Shown here piece by piece: positions 4,918 through 7,885 of a stretch of 7,885 bases of DNA (position 1 is its first letter; each line of letters begins with the position of its first letter). The stretch spans positions 1-7,885 of the forward strand of contig CAJTPM010000008.1 in assembly GCA_910578085.1 (NCBI GenBank), read 5' to 3'. The notes under the pieces are model-generated. The model was not told the origin of the DNA and ran no database searches. It worked only from the letters and a program-made list of their open reading frames with translations. Made by a program: the position numbers and the translations under genes. Source of the DNA: an uncultured Lachnospiraceae bacterium (GTDB lineage: Bacteria; Bacillota; Clostridia; Lachnospirales; Lachnospiraceae).

Positions 4918-6102
4918 ATGAAAGATTTAAAACATATGTACTATTTTGAAAAACTGCTGGAGGACGCGAACAATGAGCTGATCAGGCAGGCCCAGGGGGA
5001 GGGCAGAAAATGTATTGCCACGCTCTGCGAGAATGTTCCGGAGCCGCTTTTAAATCTGCCAGGAACGTTCTCTTCACGTCTGCGGGCGCCCCGTACCGGC
5101 TCCATTGAGATGGCGACTTACTATCTGACAAGTTTTCTGTGCGAGTATACAAGAGCGCTTTTAGAGCGTGCCATGGAGGGCGGTTACAATTTTGCGGACT
5201 GTCTGATCGTGCCGGACGGCTGTTCCATGTTAAACCGTTGTGCGGAGAATATGGAACTTTTGAAGACCATGCCGAAGGAGCATTTTTTCCATGAATATAT
5301 GGAAATTCCCATGAAGGCCAATGACAACGGATTAAATCTCTATGTGCTGCAATGTAAAAACCATATATTAAAACCCCTGTCCGAGAAGTTTGGGATCGAT
5401 ATTTCCGACGGAGCGATCAGGGAAGCGGTGAAGGAGCACAACAGGATCTGCGACCTGATCCGCCGCATCGGGGAATACAGAAAGGAAGAGAAACCGAGGA
5501 TCACAGGATATGAATTCCATATCATGACTATGGCTACCTACGCAGCGCCGAAGGATTTGCTGATCGGTAAGCTGGAGGAGACGTTAGAAGAGCTTGCGGA
5601 CAGGAAACCGGATGCAAAAAATCCTTACCGGATTCGGGTGATGTTAGTGGGCTCGGAGGTGGACGATGTGGATGTGGTGCGGCTGATCGAGGAATCCGGG
5701 GCCTATGTCTGTGCAGACCGGTTCTGCTACGGTTCTTTTCCGGGCAGGGACAGGATCGAGCTGACAGAAGATGAGGATGCGCTGACGCAGGTCTGCCGTC
5801 AGTATATGTACAGAGGACAGTGCCCTAGATACATGAATCAGGACAAGATTCAGGGGAGGCGCAGGTATGTGAAGGAACTGGCAAAGGAATACCGGGCGGA
5901 CGGCATTATCTATCAGCAGATCAAATTCTGTGATCCCTGGGCTTATGAGCGGACTGTGGGGACGCAGGTGCTGCGGGAGGATTATCACTATCCGGTACTG
6001 TCCGTGGACAGGCCCTATGCGATCGGGAATTCGGGACAGCTGCGCACAAGGGTGCAAGCCTTTGTGGAGAGCGTGGAATTAAAGAAGATACAGAGAAACT
6101 GA
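4918..6102 (+). CDS. 2-hydroxyacyl-CoA dehydratase-family / double-cubane-type protein, HgdB-like
   Basis: This 394-residue cytoplasmic protein belongs to the 2-hydroxyacyl-CoA dehydratase / benzoyl-CoA reductase / double-cubane cluster superfamily. The family signature CENVPEPLL is at 37-45, and the C-terminal half carries the typical cysteines C265/C270 (VCADRFC), C302 (QCPRYM) and C338 (IKFCDPWAYE), ending in the conserved GQLRTRVQAFVE (373-384). Further cysteines at 75, 95, 102 and 108 may complete an N-terminal ligand set; there are 13 in all, enough for two cubanes or one [8Fe-9S] double cubane. Members perform low-potential electron transfer or radical dehydration and need an ATP-dependent activator, which is not in the window. 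ATG has GAGAGG four bases upstream. It is the third gene of the operon, directly followed by a related protein. Substrate is unknown; dehydratase activity should not be assumed. Confidence 0.85.
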   Translation: MKDLKHMYYFEKLLEDANNELIRQAQGEGRKCIATLCENVPEPLLNLPGTFSSRLRAPRTGSIEMATYYLTSFLCEYTRALLERAMEGGYNFADCLIVPDGCSMLNRCAENMELLKTMPKEHFFHEYMEIPMKANDNGLNLYVLQCKNHILKPLSEKFGIDISDGAIREAVKEHNRICDLIRRIGEYRKEEKPRITGYEFHIMTMATYAAPKDLLIGKLEETLEELADRKPDAKNPYRIRVMLVGSEVDDVDVVRLIEESGAYVCADRFCYGSFPGRDRIELTEDEDALTQVCRQYMYRGQCPRYMNQDKIQGRRRYVKELAKEYRADGIIYQQIKFCDPWAYERTVGTQVLREDYHYPVLSVDRPYAIGNSGQLRTRVQAFVESVELKKIQRN

Positions 6103-6238
6103 CAGAAGATGAAAGTGTCAGGACAGGGAGTTTTGAAAAGAACGGAGTGGAAGAAGATCCGGAAAAACTGACAGAGGATGAAAGCTGTCAGGACAGAGTT
6201 TTGTAAAAGGTGGGAAAGGAAAGAAGATCAGGGGGTGG
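6082..6238 (+). repeat. Tandem 69-bp repeat across the 3' end of the first dehydratase-like gene
   Basis: Copy 1 (6082-6150) and copy 2 (6151-6219) are adjacent, equally long and by eye about four-fifths identical; a third, mostly lost copy starts at 6221 (AAGAAGATC). Shared blocks include AACTGACAGA, GATGAAAG, TGTCAGGACA and GAGTTTTG. Copy 1 contains the gene's end KKIQRN-stop and copy 2 keeps KKIRKN-stop in the same frame. Confidence 0.85.
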
Positions 6239-6244
6239 CAGACC

Positions 6245-7795
6245 GTGGGAAAACAGGTGGGAAGTGAACGGCTGGGTGATTTTTATACCAAAGGAAAGGT
6301 GCGGAAGCGCAGAGAGTGGCGGGGAGTGACGGACACGCTTTATGATTATGCAAGATGGCTGCATATCATGGGAATTCTCACGAAGTTTATTGTGAAGCCC
6401 AGAAATATCAAAGCGTTTTTCCGGTATCGCTGGATGGCAAATTATCTTGCCGCGCCCATGATGGTGGACCGCCATACCCAGGGGCTCAGAGGGCCGCAGC
6501 TACGCATTGCCCATACGGAGTTTGACCTGGTGATGGAGGATGTGGCGAAGCTTTTGGACAATCTGTTCAGAGGGGACAGGCGGATCGGAAACGACGAGAA
6601 ATTTTCCAAGAAAGTGGTGCTGGTGGATGAGAACGAGATGACGGCGGTGCTGATGGGCTTTCCCAATCTGAAAGGGTTAAGCAGAGAGACGCCTTCGGTG
6701 TACGTCTCCGTGCTGTTGAATCAGTATGCCGCCTGCCACTATATCGATGTGGCGCAGGAGTTCGGCATTCCGGGGGATGTGTGTCCCATGCCGGAGGCGG
6801 AGGCCGGGGTTTCCATTGACGACGACTATCCTGTGCTGGGGGCCTGTGCGATCCAGTGCAATACCACTTGTGATGGTTCTCTGATGGGGAACGGCATCAT
6901 CTCCAAACGTCTGGAACTGGAGGAGGGCATTCCCTGTTTCCAACTTGCGGCGCCCTTGCGGCACAGAGAGGAGGATGTACAGGAATATGCGGCCCAGGAG
7001 ATCCGGGATGCCATTCGTTTTATCGAGGAACACACGGGAGAGAAATGGGACTGGGATTATTATTTTACCTGCGCGAAGCGCGTCAATGAGTCCACGAGGC
7101 ACCGGTTGGAGTGGCTGGAGATGAACAAGACCGACTATCCACAGGTGTTTGGTTCCAATCTGGCTCTTTACACCGAGACAAACTATATGGCGATCTGCGG
7201 GAAGATGCAGGAGTTTGTGGAGGCTGACAGAAAGATATCCGCCATCGCGGAAAAAGCCTATAAGAATAAGAACATGGTGGTGAAGGAATACCGCCACCGG
7301 GCGATCATCTGGGGCGTGCAGTCGCATTTTTATTTTGATTTTCTGATCTGGCTGCAGAATTGCTGGGGGATTTTGCCTTTGACGGATATGCTCTCCATGG
7401 TGTCCACAAAGGTGCTCTCGGAGGACGATAAGGAGCAGGCCATTTATGATATGGCCTGGCTCACAGAGAACATGATCATGCGTAACAGAACCCACGGCGG
7501 CTATAAGGTTCTGTTGGACGAACTGTGGGAGTTCTGCGAGGAGTTCCGGGCGGATACTGTGATTCTGTGGGAACATATCGCCTGCAAGGCGCTTGACGGC
7601 ATGCACGGGCAGTTTGAGGAGAAGGCAAGAGAAAAGGGCATTCATCTGATCTGGGTGGATCATGATCTCTTCGATCCCAGAGTGATCTCCAGACAGGAGA
7701 TCAGGGATCAGGTCAATCGGTATATGCGGACGGTTTTCAGAGAGGAGCCCCTTGATCCGACGTTAGAGGTGATCTCCGATGAACATTCGTGGTAA
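6245..7795 (+). CDS. 2-hydroxyacyl-CoA dehydratase-family protein, second subunit
   Basis: This 516-residue protein appears to be a distant, longer member of the same superfamily as its upstream neighbour. Cysteines fall in family-like positions: C164, C180 (GDVCPMPE), C201, C205 and C209 (CAIQCNTTC, three cysteines four residues apart), and C447 in the C-terminal HIACKALDGM, near a conserved-looking C-terminal tail (RQEIRDQVNRYMRTVF). The first 90 residues are basic and helical and have no counterpart I recognise. No signal peptide is seen. The start is GTG 6245 with a G-rich GGGGGTGG just upstream, which is only a weak ribosome-binding site; a start a few codons later (GTG at 6257) is possible. 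Order and size suggest it forms a heteromer with the 394-residue protein. The dense C-x3-C-x3-C is unusual and could hold an extra or modified metal site. Substrate is unknown. Confidence 0.78.
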   Translation: MGKQVGSERLGDFYTKGKVRKRREWRGVTDTLYDYARWLHIMGILTKFIVKPRNIKAFFRYRWMANYLAAPMMVDRHTQGLRGPQLRIAHTEFDLVMEDVAKLLDNLFRGDRRIGNDEKFSKKVVLVDENEMTAVLMGFPNLKGLSRETPSVYVSVLLNQYAACHYIDVAQEFGIPGDVCPMPEAEAGVSIDDDYPVLGACAIQCNTTCDGSLMGNGIISKRLELEEGIPCFQLAAPLRHREEDVQEYAAQEIRDAIRFIEEHTGEKWDWDYYFTCAKRVNESTRHRLEWLEMNKTDYPQVFGSNLALYTETNYMAICGKMQEFVEADRKISAIAEKAYKNKNMVVKEYRHRAIIWGVQSHFYFDFLIWLQNCWGILPLTDMLSMVSTKVLSEDDKEQAIYDMAWLTENMIMRNRTHGGYKVLLDELWEFCEEFRADTVILWEHIACKALDGMHGQFEEKAREKGIHLIWVDHDLFDPRVISRQEIRDQVNRYMRTVFREEPLDPTLEVISDEHSW

Positions 7796-7818
7796 ATGCA
7801 TCGCATGCTGCGATGCAT
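7796..7818. repeat. Perfect hairpin directly after the last complete gene
   Basis: ATGCATCGCA (7796-7805) and TGCGATGCAT (7809-7818) form a perfect 10-bp inverted repeat with a 3-base loop, beginning immediately after the TAA stop at 7793-7795. No T-run follows on the plus strand, so it is not a standard terminator. It could stabilise or pause the transcript, or control initiation of the next gene, since three in-frame ATG codons lie in it. Confidence 0.55.
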
Positions 7819-7885
7819 GGCGGAACTGGAACAGCAGATACCGGAGAAGCGCATAGCTTCATTTACGGACGGAGCCCTTTACCGG
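7796..7885 (+). CDS. Possible start of a further operon gene (cut by window edge)
   Basis: A frame starting at ATG 7796, 7805 or 7817 stays open to the window end (30, 27 or 23 codons; from 7817 it begins MAELEQQIPEKRIASF). It is in the same frame as the preceding gene, separated only by TAA. No clear ribosome-binding site precedes these ATGs. A good one, AGAGGTGATC (7765-7774), serves instead ATG 7779, whose frame closes at TAG 7854 after 25 codons. I do not recognise the product; it may not be a gene. Confidence 0.3.
   Translation, partial: MHRMLRCMAELEQQIPEKRIASFTDGALYR

Noticed and set aside
5710..5722. TGCAGACCGGTTC resembling the repeat in the hypB-cooC spacer
   Set aside because: It is a 13-base match inside a coding sequence with no flanking similarity, so chance or codon preference is likely.
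3842..6238. CRISPR array suggested by repeated segments
   Set aside because: The repeats are degenerate, one pair per spacer, each derived from the neighbouring gene tail, with no regular spacer units.
6677..7663. Long minus-strand open frame opposite the second dehydratase-like gene
   Set aside because: It is a shadow of a well-supported plus-strand gene; its translation has no recognisable domain.

Overview
The window looks like a gut-type Firmicutes genome, most likely Lachnospiraceae or a close clostridial relative. The signs are a clostridial 23S 3' end followed by tRNA-Asn, Shine-Dalgarno-led genes, near-balanced base composition, a hemerythrin/receiver fusion protein, and strictly anaerobic 2-hydroxyacyl-CoA dehydratase-type enzymes. 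The assignment rests on overall character, not on a search.

Layout. Positions 1-293 are the 3' end of a 23S rRNA gene. A short spacer without a 5S gene leads to tRNA-Asn(GTT) at 372-444 and a strong intrinsic terminator at 454-489, which closes the rRNA transcription unit. Two genes then lie on the minus strand. One (585-2057) encodes a 490-residue protein with an N-terminal bacteriohemerythrin domain, an unrecognised middle domain and a C-terminal response-regulator receiver. The other (2157-2867) encodes a GntR/FadR-type regulator. The regulator's promoter (2913-2941) and a perfect 19-bp operator-like palindrome (2948-2966) face a divergent plus-strand operon.

That operon is the core of the window: a HypB-type nickel-insertion GTPase (3189-3869), a CooC-type ATPase with its CxC metal motif (4023-4793), and two cysteine-rich proteins of the 2-hydroxyacyl-CoA dehydratase / double-cubane superfamily (4918-6102 and 6245-7795). 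A possible further gene starts at the right edge. No hydrogenase, urease, CO dehydrogenase or acetyl-CoA synthase, the usual clients of HypB and CooC, is present in the window. The simplest reading is that a GTPase and an ATPase specialised in metal-cluster assembly serve the two dehydratase-like subunits, under control of the divergent GntR protein. This would be a nickel- or complex-cluster-containing member of a family normally described as Fe-S only, but the client relationship is inferred from gene order alone.

All three spacers inside the operon (153, 124 and 142 bp) carry a decayed direct repeat of the 3' end of the gene just upstream, with offsets of 76-77, 69 and 69 bp. In two of them the copied tail still ends in an in-frame stop. 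The spacers therefore seem to have grown by tandem duplication of gene tails.
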